This document shows, in pieces, positions 62,896 through 64,000 of a stretch of DNA of 64,000 bases; the stretch's first letter is position 1, and each line of letters opens with the position of its first letter. A program made the translations under genes and the position numbers. The stretch comes from Pseudarthrobacter sulfonivorans (lineage in GTDB: Bacteria > Actinomycetota > Actinomycetes > Actinomycetales > Micrococcaceae). The DNA is taken from contig NZ_CP013747.1 in the NCBI RefSeq assembly GCF_001484605.1, positions 3,410,001 through 3,474,000 on the forward strand, in the 5' to 3' direction. Under the pieces are notes generated by a model. It was given only the letters and a program-made list of their open reading frames with translations. It had not been told where the DNA came from and did not search any database.

Positions 62896-63363
62896 TTACC
62901 GTCCTTGCCGGAGGTACTGGTGCTGGAGTTCGTTCACCGTGGCAGGGCCATGGATCGAAATCAGGGCCAGGGCTGACGCTCCGCGACGGAGGTCGCCATG
63001 CCGGACGGCGGTCTCCAATATCTGAGCGAGACATGCCAAGCGTAACCCGCCGACCATGGCGGAGGAGACTTTCAGGCTGATGGCCGCGTCAAGCGCTGCG
63101 GCCTGATCCTCTCGCTCCAGTGAGTCGACGAGGCGGCGCTCCCGCTGCCCCCATAGCGCCGAATAATCCTTCGCAAAGTTCCGTGCCATATCCGGTTGCC
63201 CCAGCTGTTCTTCCAAGGCTTGCAGAACGGTCCTGTCCACCAACGGCAACTCCTCACTGCCAGGAAACGGGGTCAAAGTTCCGGCCGGCGCGGAAGTCTC
63301 GAGGGCACTTGCGGAGTTCGCACCCCCTGCGGTACCGAAGGGGGCGGATGCTGAAAAGACCAT
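62896..63363 (-). CDS. Hpt-like domain protein lacking the phospho-accepting histidine
   Basis: A 155-residue protein with an N-terminal flexible part and a helical Hpt-like domain: LVDRTVLQALEEQLGQPDMA, FAKDYSALWGQRERRLVDSL and ALDAAISLKVSSAMVGGLRL. In true Hpt domains the last segment reads AHxLKGSS; here the His position is Ile and Gly is Val, so it cannot accept phosphate there. It may still bind response regulators. The gene is convergent with the OmpR-type regulator gene, ending 28 bp from it. Confidence 0.7.
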   Translation of the reverse strand: MVFSASAPFGTAGGANSASALETSAPAGTLTPFPGSEELPLVDRTVLQALEEQLGQPDMARNFAKDYSALWGQRERRLVDSLEREDQAAALDAAISLKVSSAMVGGLRLACLAQILETAVRHGDLRRGASALALISIHGPATVNELQHQYLRQGR

Positions 63364-63767
63364 CCTTTGAGGCTACGGCCCCGGCGACGATAAAGCCCCG
63401 ACTTCGGGTGATACTGCGCAAACCTTGGCCCTCCCTTGAGCGCGTGAAGGATCTGCCCTTGCCGGTGAATGCACGTCCAGCATGTGTAGCAGAGCGCATA
63501 ACCGACTGCCCTCCGTTCCGCAGTTTCCCCCGTGCCGTGCTGGTGTTCCCCCTGATTCTTCGCACCTTGACAAGGGTTTCCGCAGGTTAGTCCAAGGAAC
63601 GGATTTATCCGGCCTCCGCACTGTTAGCTTCGAGATGTCGATGGAATGCGGATCGCAGTCCGGTCTGTGTCTTCGTTGGCAGCGGCATCCAGTTGTAGCT
63701 GGGGTTGCAACCGCCGCGGGGCCCGCTCAGGGGTGCCGGGCTTCCCAAAAACCGAAAGAGAAATCTA
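63364..63767. other. Divergent region before the last gene
   Basis: About 400 bp without a recognised gene. It should contain divergent promoters for the Hpt-like and the secreted protein genes. A GC-rich inverted stretch lies near 63715-63750 (CCGCGGGGCCC), 20-50 bases before the start codon, possibly a leader hairpin. Confidence 0.45.
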
Positions 63768-64000
63768 ATGCGCAAGTCTGCAAAGATCATCACCGCCCTG
63801 TCCGTTACAGGTCTCGCCCTTGCTGCCGGCTCTGCCTTCACCGGTACGGGTCTCGCCACCACGGCAGGCTCAGCCCAGTTCGTCGGCGGTACCGTGACCC
63901 AGTCCGTTACTGGCGCCACGCTTACCAACCTGGAATACGGATTCGTCGATGACGCCACCAAGACAGCCGTCGATCAGGTGACCCTCACGTTCGCTGCAGG
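63768..64000 (+). CDS. Secreted protein, N-terminal part only
   Basis: The window ends inside this gene. The visible 77 residues begin MRKSAKIITALSVTGLALAA, a signal peptide with probable cleavage after an Ala-rich stretch, followed by small-residue-rich mature sequence (GTVTQSVTGATLTNLEYGFV; TAVDQVTLTFAAG). The opening resembles small secreted actinobacterial proteins of unknown function. AAAGAGAA precedes the ATG. Family and length cannot be judged. Confidence 0.7.
   Translation, partial: MRKSAKIITALSVTGLALAAGSAFTGTGLATTAGSAQFVGGTVTQSVTGATLTNLEYGFVDDATKTAVDQVTLTFAA

Noticed and set aside
1..64000. tRNA and rRNA genes
   Set aside because: No cloverleaf with a T-loop GGTTCRAATCC and acceptor pairing was found by eye; short or unusual ones could be missed without a dedicated program.

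Overview
The window looks like chromosomal DNA of a high-GC Gram-positive actinobacterium, most likely Arthrobacter, Pseudarthrobacter or a close Micrococcaceae relative. This is inferred from GC-rich codon use, GTG/TTG starts with 4-bp ATGA/GTGA overlaps, the paaABCDE and bkdABC arrangements, a LAxTG-type sortase substrate and a dispersed GGTGGTTGAGCCTGTCGAAA-type repeat. The species cannot be fixed from sequence alone.

Layout. 1-1.2 kb: a frameshifted transposase cut by the window edge. 1.8-6.6 kb: the phenylacetyl-CoA epoxidase operon paaABCDE plus a PaaG-like isomerase/hydratase, behind a promoter with a possible TetR/PaaR-type operator. 6.6-32.5 kb: a large exopolysaccharide locus. One arm on the minus strand (gmd, fcl, a WbaP-type initiating transferase, UDP-glucose dehydrogenase, a DUF4012 protein, a LAxTG-anchored wall protein) diverges from a plus-strand arm (Wzz/BY-kinase, WecG/TagA-type transferase, two more glycosyltransferases, a Wzx-like flippase). 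Further glycosyltransferases, a Wzy/O-antigen-ligase-like protein, galU and galE lie around them. Together they make UDP-glucose, UDP-glucuronate, UDP-galactose and GDP-fucose, start a repeat unit on lipid carrier, extend, flip and polymerise it. The 24-30 kb part is scarred by remnants of IS30-like and IS481/IS3-like transposases, a tyrosine recombinase and a frameshifted beta-helix protein.

32.5-39.7 kb is an accessory, decaying zone. It holds a CLCA-like metalloprotease/VWA pseudogene, a multiply frameshifted secreted protein, copies of a tiny zinc-ribbon protein, an OafA-type acyltransferase, a WXG100-like plus EspG-like gene pair, a partial second copy of the acyltransferase and an SGNH hydrolase. 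39.7-45.7 kb: an Lrp/AsnC regulator divergent from the branched-chain 2-oxoacid dehydrogenase genes bkdABC, then an unknown gene and a partial second copy of the bkdC 3' end. 45.8-47.7 kb: four small genes of mostly unknown function. 47.8-59.2 kb: a LuxR-type response regulator, a histidine kinase and a degenerate kinase-like membrane protein, divergent from a 2649-residue secreted protein with about 12 Big_1-like domains, PKD domains and an embedded cutinase-like esterase. 59.3-64 kb: an intact zinc-ribbon microgene, an MBL-fold hydrolase, a TPR-like protein, a truncated STAS-like gene, an OmpR-type response regulator, a pseudo-Hpt protein and the start of a secreted protein running off the end.

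The most notable points are the giant cutinase-bearing surface protein beside its likely regulators, the four-copy zinc-ribbon microprotein family, and two accessory insertions each bracketed by a partial duplicate of the neighbouring gene's 3' part. Dispersed repeats have also become coding sequence in paaB and bkdC. No tRNA, rRNA or CRISPR array was recognised.
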